DNA of 64,000 nt from Bog-756 sp963699055 (GTDB taxonomy: Bacteria > Actinomycetota > Acidimicrobiia > Acidimicrobiales > RAAP-2): positions 496,001-560,000 of the forward strand of contig CAVOTA010000002.1 in assembly GCA_963699055.1 (NCBI GenBank). The letters are read 5' to 3'. Positions 14,952 through 23,725 of this stretch are shown in pieces (position 1 is the first letter of the stretch; the number at the start of each line of letters is the position of its first letter). Under the pieces are notes generated by a model. That model was not told where the DNA came from, did not search any database, and was given only the letters and a program-made list of their open reading frames with translations. The position numbers and the translations under genes are program-made.

Positions 14952-16141
14952 GGGGTGGCGTCCCCCGTGGGCCGAGTCCGCCGACGGTGGCCCCACCCGA
15001 GGAGCACGGCGCCCAGGCCGATGCCGAGCAGGCCGAGGCCGATGCCCTTCCAGGTGTGGAAGCCGGTGTAGGCCAGCGTCGAACCGGTACCGGAGTCACC
15101 GGTGCCCGACGAGGAGCCCGTACCGGTGTCGGTGGCCGCCGCCCCCGACGGAGTCGTCGTGGTGGTGGTCGGGTCCGACGTGGCGAGCGTCGTGCTGGTC
15201 GGGGTCGTGGTGGTCGTCGTGGTCGTGGTCGTCGTGGTCCCGGCCGCCTGGACGGTGAGCGTGAAGCTCTGGGTGGCGGCCGTGCCGATACCGTTGGCCG
15301 CGGTGAAGGTGATCGGGAAGGCCCCGGTCACCGTCGGGGTGCCGGCCAGCGACCCGCCGGTGAAGGTCACGCCGGTCGGCAGGGCGCCGGACTCGGTGAT
15401 GGTGGGCGTGGGGGTGCCCGACGCCACCGGGGTGAACGTCCCGGCCGATCCCGAGGTGAACGTGGTGGAGGCGGCCGAGGTGAACGCCGGCGCCACCGTG
15501 CCCGCGGGGACGGCCGTCCAGGTGAACCCGGTCGGGTCCGTCGAGCTGGCGCTGAAGGTGACCTGGATGTTCCAGTTGTCGGTCACCGTGCCGTGGGTGT
15601 CGGTGCACGCCAGGCCGGCGTCCCACACGCCGCTGGCCGTGGGACCCGAACCGCTGTAGAGGAGCTGGGCCAGGGTGACGCCCCCACCGGTGATCAGGGG
15701 CGCCCACTCGAAGTCGTTGGGGATCCCCACGATCTGTCCCGTGGTGACGGCCGTGTTGACGGGCCCGTAGTAGGTGCCGGTGTTGTCGACCAGTCCGAAG
15801 CCGGCCGAGGGGAAGCCGACGAAGGTCACCGACGACAGTGCCGTTCCCTTCTCCAGGAGGTAGCTGTAGACGTGGTAGCCACCGGTGGCCGTGTCGCCGT
15901 CGCAGGCGGCCTGGGCGGGCAGCGCCACGGTGAACGGCGTCGTCGACGCGCCGGAGGTGAGTGGCGTCGTCAGGCCTGGTTCGGCGATGACGGCCACCCC
16001 GTTCAACGTCGGTGTGGTGGCTGCGGCCGTGCCGGCGGCCAGGCCGAGGCCGCACACGGCCACGACGGCGGCGGCGGCGCCGGCGCGGAGGGCCGGGCGT
16101 GAGCTGCGGAGGGCGGAGCGGAGTCGGATCGTACGGGTCAT
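14948..16141 (-). CDS. Surface protein A: shared N-terminal domain, Ig-like domain, LAYTG sorting signal
   Basis: A 397-residue surface protein. Residues 1-40 are a signal peptide ending TAAATT. Residues about 45-235 are the domain shared with proteins B to E of this block (motifs ALPAQAACDGDTAT, YHVYSYLLEKGT, VDNTGTYYGPVNTA, GQIVGIPNDFEW, GLACTDTHG, DNWNIQVTFSAS). A putative-Ig domain follows (TPTPTITESGALPTGVTF), then a Thr/Ser/Pro-rich stalk. The C-terminus is a textbook cell-wall sorting signal: LAYTG at 356-360, a hydrophobic segment and RRR. LAxTG is the motif used by class E sortases. The next gene is a degenerate sortase. The ATG at 16141 gives the signal peptide; upstream in-frame sequence is unrelated. 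Confidence 0.85.
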   Translation of the reverse strand: MTRTIRLRSALRSSRPALRAGAAAAVVAVCGLGLAAGTAAATTPTLNGVAVIAEPGLTTPLTSGASTTPFTVALPAQAACDGDTATGGYHVYSYLLEKGTALSSVTFVGFPSAGFGLVDNTGTYYGPVNTAVTTGQIVGIPNDFEWAPLITGGGVTLAQLLYSGSGPTASGVWDAGLACTDTHGTVTDNWNIQVTFSASSTDPTGFTWTAVPAGTVAPAFTSAASTTFTSGSAGTFTPVASGTPTPTITESGALPTGVTFTGGSLAGTPTVTGAFPITFTAANGIGTAATQSFTLTVQAAGTTTTTTTTTTTTPTSTTLATSDPTTTTTTPSGAAATDTGTGSSSGTGDSGTGSTLAYTGFHTWKGIGLGLLGIGLGAVLLGWGHRRRTRPTGDATP

Positions 16142-16230
16142 GGCGGAACGGGTTCCCTTCGGTGCGGGTACGGATGGCACGCGGACGTCGGAGTGGACGC
16201 CGCGGGCGGGACGGTGGCGGACGGGTCGGT

Positions 16231-18960
16231 TCACGGCGCGCCCCCGGTAGGGGTCGACGGACGGCGGATCCGTCGGGGGCGGCTCAGCAGCAGGGCGCCG
16301 ATGGCGGCGCCGATGCCGATCAGGAGCACGAGTGGCAGGGTCCAGCGCACCGCCCCGGCACCGAACCACGCGGTGTGGACGATACCGAGCGCCGCTTCCG
16401 AGGGGTTGTGGCCCACGGCGGCTCCGGTGAACGGGGTCGACGTGGGCGCCGACGTCTGGACGTCACCGCTGCCCAGGTCGGAGGACGAGGGCGTCAGGAA
16501 GGTGTCGGTGCCGGCGAGGGCGTCCGAGGTCGTGGCTGTCGTGGACGGGGTCGTCGTCTCGGCCGGCGGGTGCAGCATCGAGTTGACGGCGTCCAGGGCC
16601 TCGAGGCGCAGGCCCCCGGGCAGTGGCACGTAGCCCGGCGGCAGCTGGCCGGTCTCGACGCCGGACGTCTGGCCGTCCCCGATGCCGTACAGGAGGAACG
16701 TGGCGTACTGCTGGCGGGCGGCCGCCGTCAGGGACTCGGGCGTGGTGGCCGCATACGTCAGCATGGGGAGCGGATACGCACCGACGGCGGTGGTCGAGGG
16801 GTCGGGCTCCAGCACGCCCGGCACCGGGCTCGCGACCATCGCCTGCTCCCCTGCCGTGATGCTGTCGGTGTCGGGAGCCACGAAGACCCGTCTGCCGGGC
16901 GCCGCGTCGTCCCCGGCGCGGCTGAGCGACGCCGTCTGGAGCCCGTACTGGGCCGCCGAGGCCGAGTCGGTGATCGAGATGATGAAGTGCGTCCCGGGGA
17001 CCTGGGGTCCGTTGGCCGTCCACGCCGTGTTCGGGGTGAGGGCGGCGTTGAAGGTCGTCTTGGCTCCGTCGTTGGCCGCACCGGTGCTGGCCGCCGCCGC
17101 CGCCATGGTCAGCGCGTAGGGCGACCAGTCGAGGATGCAGAGCGGCCGGGCCGGCTCCGACGGGGGCCCGGTGACGATCTGATGGGTATCGGTGCAGTAC
17201 GGGTCGCTCTTCGGGTAGGACTCGAGCGCCGGGACCCCGAACGGCGTGCCCGCCGGGTTGACCGAGGAACTGGTGCTGTAGAGCGGGTTCACCCGCATGC
17301 CCCACGGGTCGGGCTTCCCCGCCAGCCACGCGGAGGCTTCGGGGTCGGCCAGGATCCACTTCCACACGGCGGCGGCCGCATCCGAGCTGGCCTGTTCGAC
17401 CAGGGCGGTGCCGGCGTCGATGGCCTGGGTGGTCGAGAGCAGGGAGAACTCCGGGTTGTACTGGAGGAAGTCCGGGTCGGTCAACAGGTCGACCGGGTTC
17501 TTCTGGATCCATCCGTAGCCGGCCGGTCTGGCCGAGGTCACGTTCTGGAGCTGGGCCTGGTACGACTGGGTGAGCAGTTTCGCCATCAGACGCGGCGTCA
17601 GGTAGATGTTCCCCACCTGGGTGCCCGCCAGGGTGGACTCGTCGGCCTGTGGCTGCCCGTCGACGACCGCCGGCACCCGTTGGATGTTGAACGCCACCAC
17701 CACCCCCGACAGGGTCAGGGGCGAGTAGACCACCGGGTCGGACGGGTCGACCTGGCTCGGGTCGGCCGGAGCCGAGAAGACCGACATCCCGGCCGCGCCG
17801 TAGGTCGGGTCGAGCAGGTTCTGCCGGGCCTGGTCGTCGGTGTCCTGGATGTAGCTGTACGACGGCGACCCCGCCTGGTTGCAGAGGGCCGGCTGCCAGC
17901 TGGCGACGGCCGACGAGGCGAGCTCGCTGCCGAGGATCTCCTGGGCGTCGGCGTTGATCGAGCAGCTCGACCCGACCGGGTTGAAGCCGAGCGGGATGGC
18001 GATCCGGTTGGCCCACGCCGACGGGGCGAGCGGTGACGTCACCACGTTCTCGTCGTTCAGGCCGGCCGGGTTCTCGTCGGTGGAGGAACCCCGGGGGACG
18101 ACGACCAGCCAGCACTGGGGCGTGGTGTCGCCACCGCCTCCCGTCGGCTGGAGGTCCTGGCCGCACCCGAGGCCGGGAGCCTCCAGGCCGGTCTGGACCT
18201 GGAACAGCTGCTGCCCGGTCCCGTCCGCATAGGTGCGGGCGAAGTCGACCTCGTTGGACGTCCCGTAGCGGAAGTACGGGTTGAGCCAGAACGGCTTCGG
18301 GTTGTTCGGGTCCAGGTCGTAGTTGTAGTCGGCCTGCTGGTCGACGGTGGTGCCGTCCACCGCCTGGAACGGCTCCACCAGGAACTGGGTCTCGGGGTCC
18401 TTCCACACCCCCGTGGTCCCCGACAGCGACGGGTAGTCGCTCCACGACGGCTGCGACAGGACCCGGGAGTACTCGAATCCGGGTTCCTTGACCGGGTACG
18501 CCGAGCTCGAGGTGGTCTCGGCGCCGAACTGGCACTGGGTGGGCAGCGGACCGGGGTCCGTGGTGTCCGCCGGATCGGCGGTCTGCGGATCGCCCCAGCA
18601 CTCGAAGATCTGGAGGTAGTCCGACTGGAAGGCGGTCGACGACTGCGTCGGGGTGCCGCCCGTCCACGACACCGAGATGGCCTGGTTGACCAGGTTCTGG
18701 GTCTGGTTCACCGTGACCCGGAGCCCCGAGTACGCACCCTGGCCCGACACCGTCACCGCCGAGGACGTGGAGGGCAGCGAGGTGACGACGCCCTGGCTCC
18801 CGGCGAGCGGGTTCGTGGCGGCGGCGGCGCCCGGCTGCATCCCGGGCACGGCGGCGAAGACGACGAGGCCGACGAGCGCGCCCGCGGCCGCGCCAGGCCA
18901 CCAGCGCCGTCGGGAGGCCGCGTGCACGTGGACGCGGCGGCGGTTCCGTCCGCCGGTCAC
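16231..18960 (-). CDS. Large membrane-anchored surface protein of the Pst block (unknown function)
   Basis: A 909-residue protein with an N-terminal hydrophobic segment (AGALVGLVVFAAVPGMQPGA) acting as signal or anchor, a very long extracellular region, a Thr/Ser-rich stalk near the end (ETTTPSTTATTSD) and one C-terminal membrane segment (LPLVLLIGIGAAIGALLL) followed by RPRRIRR. I recognise no catalytic motif. Phrases such as VYSPLTLSGVVVAFNIQRVP, LMAKLLTQSYQA and LLTDPDFLQYNPEF recall substrate-binding proteins of the PstS fold, so it may be a divergent or duplicated binding protein; this is inference. It starts with GTG overlapping the pstS stop as GTGA, so it is co-translated with pstS. 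Protein A follows 89 bases later. Confidence 0.75.
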   Translation of the reverse strand: MTGGRNRRRVHVHAASRRRWWPGAAAGALVGLVVFAAVPGMQPGAAAATNPLAGSQGVVTSLPSTSSAVTVSGQGAYSGLRVTVNQTQNLVNQAISVSWTGGTPTQSSTAFQSDYLQIFECWGDPQTADPADTTDPGPLPTQCQFGAETTSSSAYPVKEPGFEYSRVLSQPSWSDYPSLSGTTGVWKDPETQFLVEPFQAVDGTTVDQQADYNYDLDPNNPKPFWLNPYFRYGTSNEVDFARTYADGTGQQLFQVQTGLEAPGLGCGQDLQPTGGGGDTTPQCWLVVVPRGSSTDENPAGLNDENVVTSPLAPSAWANRIAIPLGFNPVGSSCSINADAQEILGSELASSAVASWQPALCNQAGSPSYSYIQDTDDQARQNLLDPTYGAAGMSVFSAPADPSQVDPSDPVVYSPLTLSGVVVAFNIQRVPAVVDGQPQADESTLAGTQVGNIYLTPRLMAKLLTQSYQAQLQNVTSARPAGYGWIQKNPVDLLTDPDFLQYNPEFSLLSTTQAIDAGTALVEQASSDAAAAVWKWILADPEASAWLAGKPDPWGMRVNPLYSTSSSVNPAGTPFGVPALESYPKSDPYCTDTHQIVTGPPSEPARPLCILDWSPYALTMAAAAASTGAANDGAKTTFNAALTPNTAWTANGPQVPGTHFIISITDSASAAQYGLQTASLSRAGDDAAPGRRVFVAPDTDSITAGEQAMVASPVPGVLEPDPSTTAVGAYPLPMLTYAATTPESLTAAARQQYATFLLYGIGDGQTSGVETGQLPPGYVPLPGGLRLEALDAVNSMLHPPAETTTPSTTATTSDALAGTDTFLTPSSSDLGSGDVQTSAPTSTPFTGAAVGHNPSEAALGIVHTAWFGAGAVRWTLPLVLLIGIGAAIGALLLSRPRRIRRPSTPTGGAP

Positions 18961-20618
18961 GGTGTCCGCCGTCGGTCGAGGCGCCGGGACAGCAGGCCCG
19001 GGATCAACAGGAGCGCCAGCACGGCCAGGCCGATCAGCACGAGCAGGGTCTGGGTCGAGGTCCACCCCGTGCCGGCGGCCAGGGTGGCTGTCGCCGCCGT
19101 CGGCGAGGCGGCGGCGAACGACCCGGTGGCCGTGTCGCAGGCTCCCGTCGACGGGTCACACGTCGTGCCCGAGGTGCCCGCCGCCCCACTGGCGGTGGAC
19201 GACGCGGCGCCCGCGGTCGTCGACCCGGCCGCCCCCGACGCCGTCGAGGCCGACGAGGTGCCACCCGGGGCCACGGTGCTGCCCTTGCTGACCGGCGTCG
19301 ACACGGCCACGGCGCCGCCCGTTCCCGTCGTGCACTGGGTCGGACCCTGCTTGTCGCACGCCGGCGGGTAGGGGGCGGTCTCGGCCAGGAGGTTGACCCC
19401 GGTCGGACTGAACGTCGGGTTGTTGCAGGACTGGATGTTGATGCTCTGGACGTCGGCCCCGGGGATCTTGGCGATCTGGGCGAAGGCCGCCTGCACCAGG
19501 TTGATGGGCATGGGCGAGTAGCCGAGCGCGGCCGACTGCTGTTGGCCCTGGCACATCGAGTAGTAGGAGAAGGCGGCCAGGGTCGCCCCCTTGGCCGCCG
19601 TGAAGGAGTTGCCCACCTTGGTCGGGAGGATCAGGTACCCGTAGGACGACAGCGGGTAGGCGCGGGGGTCCGTGTCGGTGTAGACCCCGGTGAGCTGCTG
19701 GGTCAGGTAGAGCGCCGGATTGTTGACGTCGGTGGTGTCCACCTTGTCCTGGAGCAGCGACACCGCCACGTTCTGCGGGGTGGGCTCGGTGTAGTACCCG
19801 GCCGAGTTGAGGACCTGGGCCACCGGGAACTTTGCGGCCAGCGCGTAGTAGTAGTTGACGTAGCCGATCGACCCCTGGGCGAAGGCCTGGGACACGTAGG
19901 AGGCCACCCCCAGGTCGCCGTTCTGGGCGATCATGCCCGTCGTCGTCGGGTAGAACGAGGTCGCCCCGCACGCCGGTGCCCGGCCCGCCTTGGAGCAGTA
20001 GGAGTTCCACAGACTCGGGTACTGGTTGATCATCCAGGCCGACAGCTCGTAGCTGGTGCCCGAGCCGTCGGCTCGCACGACCGGGACGATGGTCTGGTTC
20101 GGCAGCTGCAGGCCGGGGTTGTCGGCGGCCAGGGCCGGGTCGTCCCAGTTGGTGATGGCCCCGGTGAAGATCTTGGTGATGTTCTCACCGGACAGCCGCA
20201 GGTTGGTCACCCGCTGGCCGTTGATCTTGAGGTTGTACATGAACACCGTCCCGCCGGCGGTGATCGGCATGTAGGCGTAGCTGCCCGCCTGGGGGTGCTC
20301 GGGGGCGGAACCGTCGCCCGGGTCGGTCTGGAACGGGATGTCCGAGGCGGCGAAGTCGGTCTGCCCGTTGATGAAGTCCTGGCGCCCGGTGGTGGACCCG
20401 TTGGCCGTGTAGTTGATCTGCATCCCGTCGGCGTGCACGTCGGCGATCCACTGGTCGAGTGCGCCGGCGGACCACGACGAGCCCTCGCCGTTCACGGGGA
20501 CGTACGACGTGGCCCCGGCCGGGGACACCGCGCCGAGCAGCGTGGACAGCACGGCCACGACGACCAGGGCGGCGGTGGCGGCAGTGGCGGCGAGGCGGCG
20601 GCGGGTGGTGGCGGTCAT
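18957..20618 (-). CDS. pstS: Phosphate-binding protein PstS with C-terminal membrane anchor
   Basis: A 553-residue PstS-fold binding protein. After a signal peptide (ALVVVAVLSTLLGAVSPAGA) come ligand-site motifs NGEGSSWSAGALDQW and VVRADGSGTSYELSAW, which match the phosphate-contacting Ser and Arg-Asp-SGT residues of PstS, and the domain-2 segment GSIGYVNYYYALA. It is longer than typical PstS (about 350-400): a Ser/Thr/Ala-rich stalk leads to a C-terminal membrane segment (LLVLIGLAVLALLLIPGLL) and RRLDRRR, so it is anchored at both processing and membrane level rather than as a lipoprotein. It starts ATGA-overlapped with pstA and its stop overlaps the next gene, placing it firmly in the operon. 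Confidence 0.9.
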   Translation of the reverse strand: MTATTRRRLAATAATAALVVVAVLSTLLGAVSPAGATSYVPVNGEGSSWSAGALDQWIADVHADGMQINYTANGSTTGRQDFINGQTDFAASDIPFQTDPGDGSAPEHPQAGSYAYMPITAGGTVFMYNLKINGQRVTNLRLSGENITKIFTGAITNWDDPALAADNPGLQLPNQTIVPVVRADGSGTSYELSAWMINQYPSLWNSYCSKAGRAPACGATSFYPTTTGMIAQNGDLGVASYVSQAFAQGSIGYVNYYYALAAKFPVAQVLNSAGYYTEPTPQNVAVSLLQDKVDTTDVNNPALYLTQQLTGVYTDTDPRAYPLSSYGYLILPTKVGNSFTAAKGATLAAFSYYSMCQGQQQSAALGYSPMPINLVQAAFAQIAKIPGADVQSINIQSCNNPTFSPTGVNLLAETAPYPPACDKQGPTQCTTGTGGAVAVSTPVSKGSTVAPGGTSSASTASGAAGSTTAGAASSTASGAAGTSGTTCDPSTGACDTATGSFAAASPTAATATLAAGTGWTSTQTLLVLIGLAVLALLLIPGLLSRRLDRRRTP

Positions 20619-21838
20619 CGGGGGTTCTCCAGGGTCGGATGGTCGGAGGCGATCGGTGCGACGGAGACGGTGGCGCGCCGTGCGTACCGGGCGGCGTCGC
20701 GGGCCGAGGCCTGTCGGACCCGCCGCATCCCCCGCTCGGTCAGGTGGCCCGGGCCCCAGCCGCCGATCTTCCTGGCCGTGACGAAGAGGACGATGACCAG
20801 GAGGAGGAGGAACGACGCACAGGCGAAGGCCCGGGCGGTGTACGCCGGGTTGCCGGTCTGGACGAGCTTGAGGGCGGCCAGCGGGAGCGACGCCATGGGC
20901 CCGTGCAGCGGGTTGGCGTTGATGTAGGTGGTGTAGCCGGCGGTCAGCAGGACGGGCGACGCCTCCCCGATGCCGCGGGCGATGCCGAGGATGACGGCGG
21001 TGGCGAGGCCCGACCGGGCGGTGGGGATGACGACCTGCAGTTCGCCCCGCCACGTCGGCGCGCCGAGCGCCGCCGACGCTTCGCGCAGCGTGCCCGGCAC
21101 CAGTCGGAGCGCCAGGTCCGAGGCCCGGATCATGTAGGGCAGCATCATCACGCTGAGGGCCAGGGCCGCGGCCAGGCCGCTCCGCTGGAACCCGAGGGTC
21201 AGGATCCACAGGGCGTAGATGAAGAGTCCGGCCAGGATGCTGGGCAGCGCCGTCATCGACTCGACCATGGTCCGGAAGGCCCGCGACGGGGCGGTCCTCG
21301 TCATGTCGAGGTAGACGGCGGCCACCAGTCCGAGCGGCACCGTCAGTACGACGGCGATCCCGATCATCCACAGGGTCCCGACGATGGCGTGGCCGATGCC
21401 CCCGACCGACAGGGGCGCCAGCGGTCCCGCCGCCGACAGGTCCTGGGTGTAGGTGTTGAGGTGGACCAGGGCGTGCCAGCCCCGGGCGAAGGTGTAGCCG
21501 ACGACGATGAACAGGGCGCCGAAGGCGAGGACCGCCGTCGTGGCCATGAGCACCGTCATCACCGAGTCCTTGACCGCCGGCCCGTCGTCGACCAGGGCCA
21601 CCAGGACGGCGTAGGTGGCGAGGAACACCAGGTAGGCCACGAGTGCCACCCCGAACATGCCGGTCAGCGCCGTGACCTGGGTGAGCAGGAGCGACACGCT
21701 CACCCCGGCGACCGTCGCGCCGATCAGGTTCCGCACCGTCGCCGGGGGGATCCCGCGGAGCTTGCGGCGGACCTGGGGGCGCGGGGCGATCTCGTCGTGC
21801 CCGTCGACGACGGGGGCCGAGTGGTCGAGGAGGGTCAT
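20615..21838 (-). CDS. pstA: Phosphate ABC transporter permease PstA
   Basis: A 407-residue permease. The C-terminal half has the canonical PstA/ABC permease pattern: GGIGHAIVGTLWMIGIAVVL, MVESMTALPSILAGLFIYAL, and the EAA-type loop SAALGAPTWRGELQVVIPTA followed by GIARGIGEASPVLLTAG. The N-terminal extension of about 130 residues with three extra hydrophobic segments (SVSLLLTQVTALTGMFGVAL and following) makes it longer than E. coli PstA, as in other actinobacteria. The ATG at 21838 is one base after the pstC stop. Its own stop overlaps the pstS start as ATGA. Together with PstC it forms the membrane channel. Confidence 0.93.
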   Translation of the reverse strand: MTLLDHSAPVVDGHDEIAPRPQVRRKLRGIPPATVRNLIGATVAGVSVSLLLTQVTALTGMFGVALVAYLVFLATYAVLVALVDDGPAVKDSVMTVLMATTAVLAFGALFIVVGYTFARGWHALVHLNTYTQDLSAAGPLAPLSVGGIGHAIVGTLWMIGIAVVLTVPLGLVAAVYLDMTRTAPSRAFRTMVESMTALPSILAGLFIYALWILTLGFQRSGLAAALALSVMMLPYMIRASDLALRLVPGTLREASAALGAPTWRGELQVVIPTARSGLATAVILGIARGIGEASPVLLTAGYTTYINANPLHGPMASLPLAALKLVQTGNPAYTARAFACASFLLLLVIVLFVTARKIGGWGPGHLTERGMRRVRQASARDAARYARRATVSVAPIASDHPTLENPR

Positions 21839-21839
21839 G

Positions 21840-22874
21840 TCAGGCGTCGCTCTCCGCACCGGAGCGGGACCGCGACACGACCGCCGATGCGACGAAGTTG
21901 ATGACGAACGTGAGGGCGAACAGGGCCAGGCCGGCGGCCATGAGCGCCGAGATCCCGAACGGCGACGACTCGCTCGACAGGTTGGCGATGGTGGCCGACA
22001 CCGAGTTGCCCCCGGACTGCAGGAGGTGCCAGTTGATGGTCGAGACCGGCGAGATGATCAGGATCACCACGATGGTCTCGCCGAGGGCCCGGCCGAAGCC
22101 GAGCATCGTCCCGCCGATGATCCCGCCCCTCCCGAACGGCAGGACCACCGAGCGGATCATCCCCCACCGGGTGGCGCCCAGCGCATAGGCGCCCTCGCGC
22201 TCGCCGAGCGGCGCCTGTGAGAACGACTCGCGCATGACCGAGCACAGGATGGGGATGACCATGAGCGACACGGCGATCCCGACGATGAAGGTGGATGCCG
22301 AGTAGATGGACCCCGACTGGATCGGGTTGCCCGGGTCGGAGCCGTTCACGTGGAAGAAGGGGATCCACCCGAACCAGGTGGCGAGCCACCGCGACACGCC
22401 CACGGTGCGGTCCTGCAGGAACTGGAGGGCCCACAGGCCGTAGACCACGCTCGGCACCGCCGCCATCAGGTCGACCAGCGACACCAGGGTGCGGCGGATG
22501 GGGGCCGGTGCCACCTCGGTGATGTACAGCGCCAGGCCGAGCGCGATCGGCAGGGCGATGACCAGGGCCACCACGGCGACGAGGATGGTGTCGGTCAGGA
22601 TCCCGGCGATCCCGAAGTGGTGGATGTCCGGCTCCCAGGCCTGGGTGGTGAGGAACGAGAACTTGGCGACCCGGATGGCCGGCAGCGCTCTGATCGTCAG
22701 GAACAGTCCGACGAGCACGATGACGCCCAGGACGATCAGCGCACTGCCCCGGGTCAGGCCGAGGAACGCACGCTCGGCCGGGGCCTTGGTGACGCGGAGC
22801 TCGCGGGGGGACCGGGTCTCGACCGAGTGGTCGTCGGGTGCCCGGGGCACGGTGGTCGTCATGGTGGCGGACAC
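21840..22874 (-). CDS. pstC: Phosphate ABC transporter permease PstC
   Basis: A 344-residue permease with six membrane segments after a short cytoplasmic N-terminus. PstC features include FGIAGILTDTILVAVVALVI, DLMAAVPSVVYGLWALQFL and the EAA loop YALGATRWGMIRSVVLPFG, then GTMLGFGRALGETIVVILI. The large loop after WEPDIHHFGI is typical. The start is ambiguous: GTG at 22874 (six bases after the upstream stop, with GGGG before it) or ATG at 22862, which has no visible ribosome site; I kept the longer form. It is the first transporter gene of the block in transcription order and directly follows protein B. Confidence 0.93.
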   Translation of the reverse strand: MSATMTTTVPRAPDDHSVETRSPRELRVTKAPAERAFLGLTRGSALIVLGVIVLVGLFLTIRALPAIRVAKFSFLTTQAWEPDIHHFGIAGILTDTILVAVVALVIALPIALGLALYITEVAPAPIRRTLVSLVDLMAAVPSVVYGLWALQFLQDRTVGVSRWLATWFGWIPFFHVNGSDPGNPIQSGSIYSASTFIVGIAVSLMVIPILCSVMRESFSQAPLGEREGAYALGATRWGMIRSVVLPFGRGGIIGGTMLGFGRALGETIVVILIISPVSTINWHLLQSGGNSVSATIANLSSESSPFGISALMAAGLALFALTFVINFVASAVVSRSRSGAESDA

Positions 22875-22879
22875 GGCGG

Positions 22880-23725
22880 TCAGCGCCCCACGCCGGCGTC
22901 AGCCGTCACGTCCGCCCCGTCGGTGTCACCCGACGGTGCCTCCGGACCGGTACCGGGGCCGTCCCCGGTGGGCCCGTCGCCGGACGTCCCGGTGCCGGCC
23001 CGGGCGCTGCGACGCAGGCGGAGGGCGTAGGCCGTCGCACCGGAGGCGACCACCAGCAGTCCGACACCCACCCACAGTCCCACCGGGGCCGACGAGCCCG
23101 TGGGCACCGCACCCTGGTCGACCACGGCCCACCTGAAGCCCCCGGGGTCGGCGGCGTCGGCGGTGAACCGGATCGTCGAGTTCCAGTAGTCGGTGACGAC
23201 GCCGTGGGTGTCGGCGCAGGCGATCCCGCCCTCCCACGTCGCGCTCGACGCACCGGCGGCGAACAGGTCGGCCGGCGTCAGTCGGGACCAGGTGAACGAG
23301 GTGGGGAGACCGACGATCTGCCCGGTTCCCTCGGCGGTGTTGACCGCCCCGAAGTAGGCGCCGTCGGCGATGTAGCCGTACCAGCGGCTCGGGATGCCCC
23401 GCTTGAAGCTGACGGCGGTGGGTGCCACGTCCTTCGGCACCAGGTAGCTGTAGACGTGGTACCCGTCGTGGGCCGTGTCACCCGGGCAGGTGGCGCCGGA
23501 CGGCAGGACGACGCCGTAGGGGGTGGCCGACCCACCCGAGCCGAGTGCCGTGGTGGTCCCCGGACGGGCGATCAGCTCGGCCGATGCCGTCGCCGCCGAC
23601 GCCACCCCGCCGCCGGTCACGGTGGCCGCCAGCGCGGCCACGCCCACGGCCGCGACCGAGCGCCGGGCGCGACGGCGGATCACACCGTGACCGGATCGGG
23701 CGCGCCCCGCGGCACGATCGGTCAC
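22880..23725 (-). CDS. Surface protein B: shared N-terminal domain with single membrane anchor
   Basis: A 281-residue protein carrying the same N-terminal domain as A, C, D and E but more divergent: SGATCPGDTAHDGYHVYSYL, YFGAVNTAEGTGQIVGLP, GIACADTHGVVTDYWNSTI. Both domain cysteines are kept. After a signal peptide (GVAALAATVTGGGVASA) and the domain, a membrane segment APVGLWVGVGLLVVASGATA is followed by a positively charged cytoplasmic tail rich in Gly, Pro and Asp. It is therefore a type I membrane protein. It has no Ig or TIG repeats and is the shortest family member, so it may be the membrane-proximal partner for the longer ones. Its GTG overlaps the stop of protein C as GTGA, and pstC follows six bases later. 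Confidence 0.8.
   Translation of the reverse strand: MTDRAAGRARSGHGVIRRRARRSVAAVGVAALAATVTGGGVASAATASAELIARPGTTTALGSGGSATPYGVVLPSGATCPGDTAHDGYHVYSYLVPKDVAPTAVSFKRGIPSRWYGYIADGAYFGAVNTAEGTGQIVGLPTSFTWSRLTPADLFAAGASSATWEGGIACADTHGVVTDYWNSTIRFTADAADPGGFRWAVVDQGAVPTGSSAPVGLWVGVGLLVVASGATAYALRLRRSARAGTGTSGDGPTGDGPGTGPEAPSGDTDGADVTADAGVGR

Noticed and set aside
16440..16470. Second sorting signal, TPFTG, in the 909-residue protein
   Set aside because: It resembles LPxTG only loosely and lies more than 20 residues before the membrane helix, too far for a sorting signal.
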